A DNA stretch of 64,000 nucleotides from NCBI RefSeq assembly GCF_020177265.1, contig NZ_JAIVMC010000009.1, positions 186,001 through 250,000 on the forward strand. Reading direction: 5' to 3'. Origin of the DNA: Pseudooceanicola marinus (GTDB lineage Bacteria > Pseudomonadota > Alphaproteobacteria > Rhodobacterales > Rhodobacteraceae). The notes beneath the pieces are model-generated. The model searched no databases. It was not told the DNA's origin and saw only the letters and a program-made list of their open reading frames with translations. Positions 52,892 to 62,347 of the stretch are shown in pieces (position 1 is the stretch's first letter; each line of letters begins with the position of its first letter). A program made the translations under genes and the position numbers.

Positions 52892-53680
52892 ATGACCAAT
52901 ACCGCAGTCGAAACCCCGACTCCTGCCGCGATGAAAGTCTCTGACGAGGTCGCCATCGAGATCAGCCAGATGAACAAGTGGTACGGCCAGTTCCACGTGT
53001 TGCGCGACATCAACCTGACGGTGAACCGGGGCGAACGCATCGTCATCGCGGGTCCCTCGGGCTCGGGCAAGTCCACCATGATCCGCTGCATCAACCGCCT
53101 GGAGGAACACCAGGCGGGCAAGATCATCGTCGACGGGACCGAGCTGACGAGCGATCTGAAGAACATCGACAAGGTGCGGTCCGAGGTCGGCATGTGCTTC
53201 CAGCACTTCAACCTCTTCCCGCATCTGACGATCCTGGAAAACTGCACCCTGGCGCCGATCTGGGTCCGCAAGACCCCGAAGAAGGAAGCGGTCGAGACCG
53301 CGATGCACTTCCTGGAAAAGGTGAAGATCCCCGAGCAGGCCAACAAGTACCCCGGCCAGCTGTCGGGCGGTCAGCAGCAGCGTGTGGCGATCGCCCGGTC
53401 GCTCTGCATGAAGCCGCGCATCATGCTGTTCGACGAACCGACCTCGGCTCTGGACCCGGAGATGATCAAGGAGGTGCTCGACACCATGATCGAGCTGGCG
53501 GAAGAGGGCATGACCATGCTCTGCGTGACCCACGAGATGGGCTTTGCCCGCCAGGTGGCAAACCGCGTGATCTTCATGGACCAGGGCCAGATCGTTGAAC
53601 AGAATGAGCCGGAAGAGTTCTTCAACAACCCGCGCTCGGAACGCACCAAGCTGTTCCTCAGCCAGATCCTAGGGCACTGA
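52892..53680 (+). CDS. aapP: General L-amino-acid ABC transporter, ATPase
   Basis: A 262-residue ATP-binding subunit. It contains Walker [14 protein letters not shown], the Q-loop [11 protein letters not shown], the signature [15 protein letters not shown], Walker [16 protein letters not shown] and the switch His ([10 protein letters not shown]). It completes aapJQMP, which imports many amino acids in alphaproteobacteria. A strong terminator follows. Confidence 0.95.
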   Translation: MTNTAVETPTPAAMKVSDEVAIEISQMNKWYGQFHVLRDINLTVNRGERIVIAGPSGSGKSTMIRCINRLEEHQAGKIIVDGTELTSDLKNIDKVRSEVGMCFQHFNLFPHLTILENCTLAPIWVRKTPKKEAVETAMHFLEKVKIPEQANKYPGQLSGGQQQRVAIARSLCMKPRIMLFDEPTSALDPEMIKEVLDTMIELAEEGMTMLCVTHEMGFARQVANRVIFMDQGQIVEQNEPEEFFNNPRSERTKLFLSQILGH

Positions 53681-53702
53681 GCGCCCGAAGGCCCAGATTG
53701 GA

Positions 53703-53729
53703 AAGGCCCCGCTTAGGCGGGGCCTTTTG
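53703..53729 (+). terminator. aapJQMP terminator
   Basis: AAGGCCCCGC(TTAG)GCGGGGCCTT at 53703-53726, followed by TTG. Convergent genes meet here, and the symmetric A/T ends could allow it to work on both strands. Confidence 0.8.
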
Positions 53730-53749
53730 TCTTGGGGCGGAAGCGGTTC

Positions 53750-54514
53750 TCAGCGCGCCTTGGGCTCCAGTGCGGTGCGCACCTCGGCCCAGACTTGCGG
53801 CCCGGTCTCGCGCTGATAGACCCGCGGCGGCCCCTTGATCGCAACCTGGGTGCCGATATGGGCCACGCCCAGCACCTCGATGCCGCTGAAATAGCCCTCG
53901 TCCACCGGGCGGGGCAGGGCGGCACGGACGTTGACATTGCCCGCCAGCTGGAAACTTTGCCCCTGCATCTGGTCGGGCGGCGGCAGGTCGGCAGCATTGG
54001 CCAGGATCGTGTCGGTCCAACGGCTTGAGGCCGCGTCGAAACTGCCCAGCCAGATGACCCCGGTCTCGCTGACCGAGGCCAGCGAGACCACTGGATCGGT
54101 GACTGGTCCCTGTTCCACGGCCTGCGCCGTGGCGCTGTCGCTTCTATCCGGGCCGAGCCCGGACAGAAGAGCTGCAGTGGAGGCTTCTGCTGCGCTTCCC
54201 GGGGCAAGGCGGCCGAGCAGCGTTTCCAACGCCAGTTCCAGTTCGGCAATGCGGTCCTTGTTCTTCTGGCTTTCCACCGTGGCATCGGCGACGGCGGTCT
54301 TCAGGCCGACATTCTGGCCGCTGATCTCGACCTCGGCGCCGAAGAAGGACAGCTTGTTGATCGACAGGCCCAGGCCGCCGGCGGCTTTGAGCAGCATGAT
54401 CAGCACTACCCCGAAGACACCCCATTTCAGGGAAAAGCAGGAGGCATCGACAATTTCCTTGAGAACCCGGTGTTCGGACGCGGGGCGCTCCGGTGCGGAT
54501 GGGGCATCGGTCAT
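53750..54514 (-). CDS. Single-pass membrane protein of unknown function
   Basis: A 254-residue protein that I do not recognise. It has one hydrophobic helix (about residues 26-47, WGVFGVVLIMLLKAAGGLGL), then a coiled-coil-like stretch (VADATVESQKNKDRIAELEL) and a C-terminal region with WLGSFDAASSRW and GVAHIGTQVAIKG that could be a small beta domain. The ATG at 54514 is chosen because GGAG lies 8 bases before it; an in-frame ATG eight codons upstream has no ribosome site. Its downstream end faces the aap terminator. Confidence 0.65.
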   Translation of the reverse strand: MTDAPSAPERPASEHRVLKEIVDASCFSLKWGVFGVVLIMLLKAAGGLGLSINKLSFFGAEVEISGQNVGLKTAVADATVESQKNKDRIAELELALETLLGRLAPGSAAEASTAALLSGLGPDRSDSATAQAVEQGPVTDPVVSLASVSETGVIWLGSFDAASSRWTDTILANAADLPPPDQMQGQSFQLAGNVNVRAALPRPVDEGYFSGIEVLGVAHIGTQVAIKGPPRVYQRETGPQVWAEVRTALEPKAR

Positions 54515-54706
54515 GGTAAACTCCATGGGATAAATCACAGGTTGAAATTCGGTCGTAGAAAATACGCTTCAAGGGTAGCACGGCCCGGGCGGTGCGGGAA
54601 TGCGCCTCAGGTCGTAGGACCTGCGAAAACCCCCGCCTGCACGGGGGCGGGCGGGGGCAAGGGCAGATAGGGAGGGAAGGCGAGGTGTCCGTCCTGGTCT
54701 TGGGCC

Positions 54707-55141
54707 TCAGCCCTGGGTCAGGGCCAGGGCGCCGCCGCCCAGCAGGGCCTGCACCAGCAGGGTCACGGCCCAGAAGGCGGGATATTCCCAGCCGCCGTTT
54801 TCATTGTTGAACCAGAAGCCGTTCTTGCCGTGGGCCAGGATGGCGGCGCCCAGCAGGGTCGGGATCAGCAGCAGCGCCACCAGGCTGGTCTGGAAGCCCA
54901 GGATCAGGGCCAGCCCGCCCAGGGTCTCGGCGGCGATGGTGATATAGGCGAACCACCCCGGCACGCCGAGCGAGGCGAAGAAGCCGGCGGCGCCTTTCGG
55001 CGTGAAGATGAAGTATTTCAGATAGGCGTGGGCCAGGAACAGCCCGCCCAGGGTGACGCGCAGCAGCAGGGCGGCGATGGCGATGGCGGTGTCGGAACCG
55101 GCGCCGGCGGCGCCCAGGATGTTGGTGGAAAGGTCGATCAT
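54707..55141 (-). CDS. DoxX-family membrane protein
   Basis: A 144-residue four-helix membrane protein. The DoxX pattern is visible in LLLRVTLGGLFLAHAYLKYF and AAETLGGLALILGFQTSLVA. Members are linked to quinone-dependent or redox processes, but the role is rarely established. It is a single-gene unit; the 192 bases before it and the 167 bases upstream of the ORFan gene hold nothing else that I can support. Confidence 0.85.
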   Translation of the reverse strand: MIDLSTNILGAAGAGSDTAIAIAALLLRVTLGGLFLAHAYLKYFIFTPKGAAGFFASLGVPGWFAYITIAAETLGGLALILGFQTSLVALLLIPTLLGAAILAHGKNGFWFNNENGGWEYPAFWAVTLLVQALLGGGALALTQG

Positions 55142-55308
55142 TGTCTTGTCCTCAGCAGGGGCCCCGTGGGCCGTTGTCCGTTGTGTTGAGGCAGAGATAG
55201 ACCTGTCGCACTTTCCATGAAATGGCGATGATGTGGAATGACCTTCGCTGAAATGGGCGCAATGTGGAGCGGCCCCTCAGGCCATGGAGCGCCGGGATCG
55301 TCCGGTGC

Positions 55309-55818
55309 TCAGTCGGTCAGCTCTCGCGGCGTGATGAAATCCGCCGCCCGGCCCGTGTGTGGTTCCAGATCGCGCCAGCTGTCGATGGGGAAATCCGCGA
55401 CCAGTGTCGCCCCGGTGGGGTAGTCGGTGAACCGCGGATGGGGCACCGGGTCAGCCAGAAGCGCCTCAGCCAGGGCGGCGATCCCGGGATTATGCGCGAT
55501 CAGCAGGACGCAGTGGCCCCGCGCCGCCCTTAGGGCGGACAGCAAGCGGGGCGGCTCCGCCAGGTAGAGTTTCGCGTCGAGGTCCGGCGCGATATCGAGG
55601 TGCAGACCGGCAAAGGTCTCCTGCGTGCGTTTGGCGTCCGACACCAGCGCCTGGTCGGGCAGGTGCCCTCGCTCGACGAGCCATTGCCCAAGCGCCTCGG
55701 CACTGCGCTGACCGCGCGAGTTCAAGGGGCGGGCGTGATCGGACAGGGCCGGATCGTCCCAGGCGGATTTCGCGTGCCGCATCAGGATCAGGCGCCGGCC
55801 CGGCTCTTGCTCTGTCAC
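55309..55818 (-). CDS. SixA-like histidine phosphatase
   Basis: A 169-residue histidine phosphatase. The catalytic loop LILMRHAKSAWDD (the RHG-type His) is near residue 14, and the second histidine is in LLIAHNPGIAAL. SixA proteins remove phosphate from histidines of phosphotransfer proteins; other substrates are possible. The GTG start is chosen because its first four bases overlap the stop of the upstream gene (GTGA), which indicates translational coupling; longer in-frame starts would run deep into that gene. Confidence 0.85.
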   Translation of the reverse strand: MTEQEPGRRLILMRHAKSAWDDPALSDHARPLNSRGQRSAEALGQWLVERGHLPDQALVSDAKRTQETFAGLHLDIAPDLDAKLYLAEPPRLLSALRAARGHCVLLIAHNPGIAALAEALLADPVPHPRFTDYPTGATLVADFPIDSWRDLEPHTGRAADFITPRELTD

Positions 55819-56498
55819 GTATCCCCCAGGAATTGCCGCATGTGATAGGCGGAATGTGCCGCGATCCTGCCATGGCCGGCGCCCGCCGGGCAAGCGCGCC
55901 GTGCCAGGCAGCCCGCTGTCAGGCAGGGCGCGCCCTCGGGCTGGCGCAGGTGATCCTTGCAGGCGGGCACGTCATAGCCGCCCGCGCCCCCCAGGGCGCC
56001 AACGGGGCAGGCGGTGCGGCAGGGGGCGGCGCAGCCGTCGCAGGGGGAGGACAGGGGCGGCGGCACCGTCAACTCCCACCTCAGGGCCAGGGCGCCCCGG
56101 AAGGACGTCAGAAGTCCCATGCCGCGATGCACAAGCAGCCCGATGGGGGAGCTGTGGACCCGCCCGCTGGCCAGCGCCCAGGCCAGGAAGGGGGCGAAGG
56201 GCGGGCCGCCGAAGGGATAGAGGGGGATCGCACCGATCTCCGCCGCCCAGGCGCCGATCACGCGGGTCGACCAGCGGTCCATCGGATCTGGCGCACCGTC
56301 CCGCCATTCCGGGCTGTCGGTGAAGGCAGGCCAGAAGGCCGGTTCATGGGGTGACAGCAGAAGCAGGCTGCGCGTGCCGCCGGGCAGGTCGTCGCGGGCG
56401 GTACAGGCCCGCGCATCCAGCCCGCAGGAAACCGTCAGCTGGCGGGCCTGCGCGGCCCGTTCCAGCCTGTCGAGATCGGCAGGTGCCTCAGCTGGCAC
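55815..56498 (-). CDS. 4Fe-4S ferredoxin-like protein, QueG-related
   Basis: A 227-residue protein with two parts: an N-terminal domain (about 1-130) resembling the non-catalytic part of QueG-type reductases, and a Cys-rich part with [17 protein letters not shown] near residue 155 followed by [24 protein letters not shown]. The C-x2-C-x3-C-x3-CP order fits a [4Fe-4S] site, with further cysteines for a second cluster. Activity is unknown. It starts with GTG inside argB (11-base overlap), so it is probably co-expressed with argB and the SixA-like gene. Confidence 0.75.
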   Translation of the reverse strand: MPAEAPADLDRLERAAQARQLTVSCGLDARACTARDDLPGGTRSLLLLSPHEPAFWPAFTDSPEWRDGAPDPMDRWSTRVIGAWAAEIGAIPLYPFGGPPFAPFLAWALASGRVHSSPIGLLVHRGMGLLTSFRGALALRWELTVPPPLSSPCDGCAAPCRTACPVGALGGAGGYDVPACKDHLRQPEGAPCLTAGCLARRACPAGAGHGRIAAHSAYHMRQFLGDT

Positions 56499-57354
56499 GG
56501 ATCAGGGAGCCGGCCCCGTGTTCGGTGAACAGCTCCAGTAGCACGGCATTGGGGGCACGGCCATCCAGGATGACCACCGCGCGCACGCCGCGTTCGATCG
56601 CATCCAGCGCCGTCTGGGTCTTGGGAATCATGCCACCGGCGATGGTGCCGTCTGCGGTCATGTCGCGGATCTGCTGGGCGGTCAGCGCGGTCACCACCTC
56701 GCCCGAGCCGTCCTTCACACCCGCCACATCTGTCAGCAGCAGCAGCCGGTCGGCACGCAGGGCCCCCGCGATGGCGCCGGCGGCGGTGTCGCCGTTGACG
56801 TTGAAGGTCTGGCCCTCGCGGCCCATGCCGATGGGGGCGATCACCGGGATGATGTCGCTGCGGAACATCGAGTGCAGGATCGTCGTGTCCATCTCGTCCG
56901 GGGTGCCGACCAGGCCCAGTTCCGGGTCGTCCTGGCGACAGACCATCAGGTTGGCATCCTTGCCGGACAGGCCCACACCCTTGCCGCCCTGGGCGTTGAT
57001 CGCCTGGACGATCCGCTTGTTCACCTGACCCGACAGCACCATCTCTACGACGTCCATGGTGGCCTGGTCGGTGACCCGCTTGCCGCGGACGAACTCGGAT
57101 TTCACCTGCAGCTTGTCCAGCATCTCGTTGATCATCGGGCCGCCGCCATGGACGATCACCGGGTTCACGCCGACCTGCCGCATCAACACGATGTCACGGG
57201 CGAAATTCTCCAGCCCGTCGGCATCGGTCATGGCATGGCCGCCGAATTTCACCACCACGATGGCACCTTCGTAGCGCTGCAGGTAGGGCAGGGCCTCCGA
57301 CAGGGTGCGGGCGGTGGCGATCCAGTCTTGGTTCATGGCGGTCTGCTTCTTCAT
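56488..57354 (-). CDS. argB: Acetylglutamate kinase
   Basis: ArgB phosphorylates N-acetylglutamate, the second step of arginine synthesis. The 288-residue protein has [29 protein letters not shown], and the arginine-sensitive N-terminal helix (residues 8-27) that allows feedback inhibition in hexameric enzymes. The C-terminal part includes [15 protein letters not shown]. The first Met is used because AAGGACG precedes it; a second Met six codons later is possible. Confidence 0.95.
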   Translation of the reverse strand: MKKQTAMNQDWIATARTLSEALPYLQRYEGAIVVVKFGGHAMTDADGLENFARDIVLMRQVGVNPVIVHGGGPMINEMLDKLQVKSEFVRGKRVTDQATMDVVEMVLSGQVNKRIVQAINAQGGKGVGLSGKDANLMVCRQDDPELGLVGTPDEMDTTILHSMFRSDIIPVIAPIGMGREGQTFNVNGDTAAGAIAGALRADRLLLLTDVAGVKDGSGEVVTALTAQQIRDMTADGTIAGGMIPKTQTALDAIERGVRAVVILDGRAPNAVLLELFTEHGAGSLIRAS

Positions 57355-57705
57355 GTCTCGGGCGTCCTTGGTTTCGTCGCTTGATACGCGTTGCCCGGCG
57401 CGCTGCCAAGTCCGACCCGTGCCGCACTGCGGCGCTGAGCGAGTTCAAGGGTGATCACGAAGGATTTTGCGGAAGCCAGCCGCAAGCGGCGGGGAATTGC
57501 CTTCGTTGCGCTGCCTTGACGGCGCCCGATGGCCGACGCCCGTGACAGTGATGCGATGTGATTGGAACTCTTCGCCGTTTCGGTGTGTTGATCCGGCGAG
57601 AACGCCCTCTGTCGGAGGTGCGTTCGCGGCGCATGCCCGAAGGGAGCGTCTCAGCAGGGTCGGTCATCCCCAGCCGTCCCTGGAAAGAAACGAAGGAGAA
57701 AAAGA
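57355..57705. other. Divergent intergenic region argB/OMP
   Basis: 351 bases between two divergent genes, so it should hold two promoters. TTGACG at about 57513 (plus strand) has no good -10 partner, and I could not place either promoter reliably. A ribosome site GAAGGAG precedes the outer-membrane gene. No palindromic operator was evident. Confidence 0.5.
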
Positions 57706-58296
57706 ATGCTTCGCAAAACCATGATCGCAGCAGTGGCCGTCAGCGCAGTGGCCGCCCCCGCCTTTGCAGGCTCCTACCAGGAAGCCCCCGCAGACCCGGT
57801 CGTCCCCGCACCCGCACCGGCCCCGGTCTTCTCGGGTTCCGACTGGACCGGCGCCTACGCCGGTGCATCGCTGGGCTATGGCGATCTCGACGCCGAGCTG
57901 GGTTCCGCCAGCGAAGGTGCCGACGGCACCGTCTACGGTGTGCAGGCCGGTTACGACTACGACTTCGGCACCTTCGTGCTGGGTGGTGAACTGGACTACA
58001 GCGCGACCGATCTGGACTTCGACGGCACTGACCTCGACTCGATCACCCGCCTGAAGGTCCGCGCCGGTTACGACGCCGGTCAGACCCTGATCTACGGTGT
58101 CGCCGGTGCCGCGCACGCCGAATCCGATCTGGGCGACGACAACGGCTGGATCCTGGGCGTTGGCGCAGACTACAAGCTGACCGACAACGTCACCGTCGGC
58201 GGCGAATACCTGTACCACCAGTTCGATGACTTCGACGATAGCGACATCGACATCGACGGCAGCACCCTGGCGGCCCGTGTGAACTACCGCTTCTGA
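57706..58296 (+). CDS. Outer-membrane beta-barrel protein (8-stranded, OmpA/Omp25-like)
   Basis: A 196-residue exported protein. Residues 1-21 are a signal peptide (MIAAVAVSAVAAPAFA). A Pro/Ala-rich stretch follows, then a small beta-barrel of alternating aromatic strands starting DWTGAYAGASLGYGDL and ending with VNYRF, the C-terminal aromatic signal for BamA insertion. An acidic loop, FDDFDDSDIDIDGS, may bind cations. Start follows GAAGGAG. A strong terminator closes the gene. Related to the next gene. Confidence 0.82.
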   Translation: MLRKTMIAAVAVSAVAAPAFAGSYQEAPADPVVPAPAPAPVFSGSDWTGAYAGASLGYGDLDAELGSASEGADGTVYGVQAGYDYDFGTFVLGGELDYSATDLDFDGTDLDSITRLKVRAGYDAGQTLIYGVAGAAHAESDLGDDNGWILGVGADYKLTDNVTVGGEYLYHQFDDFDDSDIDIDGSTLAARVNYRF

Positions 58297-58324
58297 TCCG
58301 GTCCGACCGCGATCAACACTCTGG

Positions 58325-58352
58325 AAAGGCCCGGGATCTCCCGGGCCTTTTT
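58325..58352 (+). terminator. Terminator after first OMP gene
   Basis: AAAGGCCCGGG(ATCT)CCCGGGCCTTT at 58325-58350, a perfect 11-bp stem ending in a run of five T. Confidence 0.92.
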
Positions 58353-58497
58353 CATGTGCGGCCTGCGCGGCGGGCCAGCGCCAAAGGCGCAATTTACCTC
58401 GCATTTTCAGAAAGTCTGAATGGCAAGGGGCGGCCATCAGGCAAGGTTCGGCGTGATTTTAGTGAACTTTTAGTGCGTCTGGCGTGTTGTGTTTGTG

Positions 58498-59058
58498 ATG
58501 GAACAGCACCGCGCTCATATCACCGCCCTGGGTGGGCAAGCCGTCCGGACCGCGGCGGGATCTCTGGCACTCATGCTGTCGGCGCTTCTGCTCATGGCCA
58601 CCACGGCACGGGGCCAGCCGCTGGACGACGATTGGACCGGCGCCTATCTCGGCGCCTCGCTTGGGGTCGCGACCGATGCCGACGGCGATGTGATGCGCAG
58701 CCTGCACGGCGGCTACCTGGAACAGAGGGGCACCACCACCTACGGGGTGGAGCTTGAGCTGGCGGAGACCGACATCGGAAGCCCGGCAGGCCCGGTGGAC
58801 AAGATCGCCCGGGTGAAGGGACGCCTGGGGATGGTGCGCAGGGAGGTCCATGTCTATGCCGTGGCGGGGCTGGCCCACATGCAGGGCCGGTTCGGCAGCG
58901 ATACGGGGTTCGTGCTGGGGGTAGGGGCGGAAACCCACCTGACGGAGCACGTGACGCTGGGCGGGGAACTGTTACACCATCAGGTGTCGGATTTCGACGG
59001 CACCGGCGAGCGTTTCAGCATGAACACCCTGACCGGGCGGCTCAATTACCGCTTCTGA
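58498..59058 (+). CDS. Second outer-membrane beta-barrel protein (diverged paralogue)
   Basis: A 186-residue protein sharing the core of the preceding gene: DDDWTGAYLGASLGVATDAD at the barrel start, GFVLGVGAETHLTEHVTLGG with the matching HHQVSDFDGTG near the end, and LNYRF as the C-terminus. The signal peptide is long (to about residue 39, MLSALLLMATTARG). The barrel is about 150 residues, and the loops differ. ATG 58498 is chosen; a GTG three codons upstream is also possible. The upstream 140 bases are AT-richer, and no strong ribosome site was found, so expression may be low. Confidence 0.72.
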   Translation: MEQHRAHITALGGQAVRTAAGSLALMLSALLLMATTARGQPLDDDWTGAYLGASLGVATDADGDVMRSLHGGYLEQRGTTTYGVELELAETDIGSPAGPVDKIARVKGRLGMVRREVHVYAVAGLAHMQGRFGSDTGFVLGVGAETHLTEHVTLGGELLHHQVSDFDGTGERFSMNTLTGRLNYRF

Positions 59059-59108
59059 GGCGGAGCTGCTGCCAGAGCCGCGAGGCGGCCGCGCATGCGC
59101 GGCCGGGC

Positions 59109-59762
59109 TCAGTCCAGCCCGGCGATGATGGCGCGCAGCGTGGCGATGCCGTCGCCCTTTTCCGAAGAGGTCAGCACCAGCTCGGGGAAGGCGGCGGGGT
59201 GTTTGGACAGGGCGCCGCGCACCTGGTCCAGGACCTTCTGCCGGTCCTTCTCCTTCACCTTGTCCGCCTTGGTCATAACGACCTGGAAGGTCACGGCGGC
59301 ACTGTCGAGCAGCGTCATGATCTCCTCGTCGACGGCCTTCACGCCGTGGCGCGAGTCGATCAGCACGAAGGCGCGGCGCAGGGTCTGGCGGCCCTGCAGG
59401 TACTGTTTCAGCAGGCGCTGCCATTTCTCCACCACCGACAGCGGCGCATTGGCGTAGCCATAGCCCGGCAGGTCGACGAGGTAGCGTTCCTCGCCGAGGG
59501 TGAAATAGTTGATCTCTTGCGTCCGGCCCGGCGTGTTCGAGGCGCGGGCGATGCCCTTGCGGCCGGTCAGCGCGTTGATCAGGCTGGACTTGCCCACGTT
59601 GGAACGGCCGGCAAAGCAGACCTCCAGCCGGTCGGCCTCTGGCAGGCCGTTCATGGCGACTACGCCCTTGACGAAATCCACCGGCCCGGCAAACAGCAGG
59701 CGGCCCTTTTCGGCCATGTGGGCATCGGGCTCTTCGGCCAGGGGGAAGGGAAGGGGCATCAT
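59109..59762 (-). CDS. engB: Ribosome biogenesis GTPase EngB/YihA/YsxC
   Basis: An essential GTPase in 50S assembly. The 217-residue protein has P-loop GRSNVGKSSLIN, switch region FTLGEERYLVDLPGYGYANA (G3 DLPGYG), G4 MTKADKVKEKD and G5 TSSEKGDGI. It overlaps the upstream MOSC gene by four bases (59759-59762). The order yidC-MOSC-engB-argB is conserved in Rhodobacterales, except that two OMP genes lie between engB and argB here. Confidence 0.95.
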   Translation of the reverse strand: MMPLPFPLAEEPDAHMAEKGRLLFAGPVDFVKGVVAMNGLPEADRLEVCFAGRSNVGKSSLINALTGRKGIARASNTPGRTQEINYFTLGEERYLVDLPGYGYANAPLSVVEKWQRLLKQYLQGRQTLRRAFVLIDSRHGVKAVDEEIMTLLDSAAVTFQVVMTKADKVKEKDRQKVLDQVRGALSKHPAAFPELVLTSSEKGDGIATLRAIIAGLD

Positions 59763-60499
59763 AGCAGGACCTCCACCGGCGCGTCGGTGGCGATGGTGCC
59801 GGGGGTGACCACCTTCGCCTTCACGCCGAAATCAACATGGCCCCAGGTCCGTCGCAGGGTGCGCAGCGTCTGCACGTCGTCCTGGCCGGTCTCGGGGTTA
59901 ACCTGGGTGGCGCGGCAGCGGGTGATCCGCTCCACCACATCCAGTTCGACATCGCCCAGGCGGATACGCCGCCCGGGCCAGTCCAGCTCTTCCCAGGGTT
60001 CCAGACCCGACAGCCAGATGTTGCCGCGGAACCGACGAGGGTCCAGGGGCGTGCCGCAGGCCTCCGACAGGGCGCCCAGGGATGCACGGCCCAGGATCGA
60101 CACGCAGGCATAGTTGGCGTCCGACATGCCTTCCGCGGGGGCCGCGATCAGCGCGCCCAGGGCGGGACGTTCGGCGGGCCAGAGCGCGGCGAGCCAGGCC
60201 GAGAGCGCCGCACCGTCGCGGGCCGGATCGACCTCGATCTCACCCGCCGTGGGGTGGCTGAGGTGGATGCGCCCATCTTCCAGCGTGCGGGCGGTGATCG
60301 CCATCAGCTGGGGGCCGTAGCAGCCGCGCGCGAAGTTGCGGCAGGATTGCCAGGCGCCGGTATCCTGCGCCTGGCCGGTCAGCATGGCCCAGGCCCGGTC
60401 ACCGGGCAGGGGCCGTTCGGGCAAGAAGGCCGCGCTGTCCAGCGGCTCGGCCCCGATCCCCTTGATCGGGTGCCGCCAGATCTGCGCGACGCGTCTCAT
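59759..60499 (-). CDS. MOSC-domain protein
   Basis: A 246-residue protein with an N-terminal beta-barrel MOSC_N-like part (MRRVAQIWRHPIKGIGAEPL) and a MOSC domain whose candidate sulfur-carrying Cys is in ERITRCRATQVNPETGQDD. MOSC proteins carry sulfur or reduce N-hydroxylated substrates in the molybdenum-cofactor world. It starts immediately after the yidC stop and overlaps engB, so all three form one transcript. Confidence 0.85.
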   Translation of the reverse strand: MRRVAQIWRHPIKGIGAEPLDSAAFLPERPLPGDRAWAMLTGQAQDTGAWQSCRNFARGCYGPQLMAITARTLEDGRIHLSHPTAGEIEVDPARDGAALSAWLAALWPAERPALGALIAAPAEGMSDANYACVSILGRASLGALSEACGTPLDPRRFRGNIWLSGLEPWEELDWPGRRIRLGDVELDVVERITRCRATQVNPETGQDDVQTLRTLRRTWGHVDFGVKAKVVTPGTIATDAPVEVLL

Positions 60500-62347
60500 T
60501 TACTTCTTGCCCTTTGCTTCGGCCTTCTTCTTCCGGCTGAACGACGACTTGATGTTGCCGAAGACGTCGGGCTTGAACCCGTGAATCCGCATGATCGTGT
60601 ACTGCTGGATGAAGGTGATCGTGTTGTTGGTGATCCAGTAGAGGACCAGACCGCTGGCGAAGTTACCGAGCATGAACATGAACACCCAGGGCATCCAGGC
60701 AAAGATCATCTGCTGCGCGGGGTCCGCGGGCGCCGGGTTCAGTTTCTGCTGCAGCCACATCGAGATGCCCAGCAGGATCGGCAGGACACCGAGGCTGGCG
60801 ATGGCAAAGATGCTTTCCGGGCCCGGGGGGGCATAGGGCAGCAGGCCGAACAGGTTCAGGATCGAGGAGGGGTCCGGCGCCGAGAGGTCGCGGATCCAGC
60901 CGATCCAGGGCTGATGGCGCAGTTCAAGCGTGACGAAGATCACCTTGTAGAGCGAGAAGAAGATCGGGATCTGCAGAAGGATGGGCAGACAGCCCGCGGC
61001 GGGGTTCACCTTTTCCTTCTTGTAGAGCTCCATCATCTCCTTCTGAAGCTTCTGGCGGTCGTCGCCCGCCTTCTCCTTCAGCTCTTCCATGCGCGGCTGC
61101 AGCTCCTTCATCTTCGCCATGGAGGCGTAGGATTTGTAGGCCAGCGGGAAGAGGATGGCCTTCAGGAAGATGGTCATCGCGATGATCGACCAGCCCATGT
61201 TGCCGATGAAGCTGTGCAGCCAGTGGATCAGCCAGAAGATCGGCTTGGTGATGAAGAAGAACCAGCCCCAGTCGATCGAGTCGAAGAAGCGGGTCACGCC
61301 GGCATCTTCGTAGTCCTTGATCGTCTCACCTTCCTTGGCACCGGCAAACAGCTGCGTCTCGACCGAGACGGTCTCGCCGGGCGCGGCCTCGACGGTCTCC
61401 AGCACGGTCTCGGTCTGGTAGATGTCGGGGTTGGGGTAGTATTTCGCGGTGGAGCGGAAGGGACGGTCGCCGGGGATCAGCGTGGCCATCCAGTAGTGGT
61501 CGGTGAAGCCGATCCAGCCGCTTTCGGCCACGTCGATGCGTTCCGCCGGGGTGCCTTCGCGGGGGTCCACGTCATAGTCGGTCAGGTCGTCGTAGCCGGC
61601 TTCTTCCAGCTCGCCGTCGGACATGCGCACCAGGCCTTCATGCACGACGAAGAAGTTCTGCAGGTCGGAGGGTTCGCCATGGCGGCGCAGCAGGCCGTAG
61701 GGGCGCAGGCTGACGGCGCTGTCGTTGGTATTTTCAACCGACTGGCTGACCTGGAACATGAACTTGTCGTCGACGCTGTAGGTCTGGCGGAAGATCAGGC
61801 CCTGGCCGTTGTCCCAGGACAGGGTGACGGGGGTGTCGGGGGTCAGCACCTCGCCGCTTTCCAGCGACCACAGGGTGTCGGCGCCGGGCACGGCGGCCGG
61901 GTCGGCATTGGTGCCGGCGATCCAGCCGTAAAGCGCGTAGTACCCTTCGGGTTCGCTCTGCGGGCGCAGCAGGGTGACCTCGGGGGAGTCGTCGGCCAGT
62001 TCGACGTGGTAGTCCTTCAGCTGAAGGTCGTCGATACGGCCGCCGCCCAGCGAGATCGAGCCGGCCAGGCTGGGCGTGTCGATGGTGACGCGGGGCGCTT
62101 CGGCCTCCGCCTCGGCGGCGGGAGCCTCGGTCTGGGCCGTGGCAACGCCGTCGCCGCCCGGGCCAAGCGCGCCGTCTGCGCTGCCGCTGGTCGTCGGCGC
62201 ACCGGCGGTGCCCTCAACCTGGGTCTGCTCCTCGGCGGTCTCGATGCCGGGGGCCTGTTCCTCTGGCGGGAAAAGAAGGAACCAGACAAGGACAACGATG
62301 AAGCTGAGCACCGTGGCCAGGATGAGGTTCTTGTTCTGATCGTCCAT
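60500..62347 (-). CDS. yidC: Membrane protein insertase YidC
   Basis: YidC inserts and folds inner-membrane proteins alone or with SecYEG. From the ATG at 62347 it has 615 residues: an N-terminal helix (MDDQNKNLILATVLSFIVVL), a linker rich in Glu/Ala/Gly, a large periplasmic beta domain (about 80-370) and the conserved five-helix core with WSIIAMTIFLKAILFPLAYK, KVNPAAGCLPILLQIPIFFS and ends with a Lys-rich tail. The start is chosen by homology and a weak AAGGGTGG site. The rnpA and rpmH genes usually near it are not upstream here. Confidence 0.93.
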   Translation of the reverse strand: MDDQNKNLILATVLSFIVVLVWFLLFPPEEQAPGIETAEEQTQVEGTAGAPTTSGSADGALGPGGDGVATAQTEAPAAEAEAEAPRVTIDTPSLAGSISLGGGRIDDLQLKDYHVELADDSPEVTLLRPQSEPEGYYALYGWIAGTNADPAAVPGADTLWSLESGEVLTPDTPVTLSWDNGQGLIFRQTYSVDDKFMFQVSQSVENTNDSAVSLRPYGLLRRHGEPSDLQNFFVVHEGLVRMSDGELEEAGYDDLTDYDVDPREGTPAERIDVAESGWIGFTDHYWMATLIPGDRPFRSTAKYYPNPDIYQTETVLETVEAAPGETVSVETQLFAGAKEGETIKDYEDAGVTRFFDSIDWGWFFFITKPIFWLIHWLHSFIGNMGWSIIAMTIFLKAILFPLAYKSYASMAKMKELQPRMEELKEKAGDDRQKLQKEMMELYKKEKVNPAAGCLPILLQIPIFFSLYKVIFVTLELRHQPWIGWIRDLSAPDPSSILNLFGLLPYAPPGPESIFAIASLGVLPILLGISMWLQQKLNPAPADPAQQMIFAWMPWVFMFMLGNFASGLVLYWITNNTITFIQQYTIMRIHGFKPDVFGNIKSSFSRKKKAEAKGKK

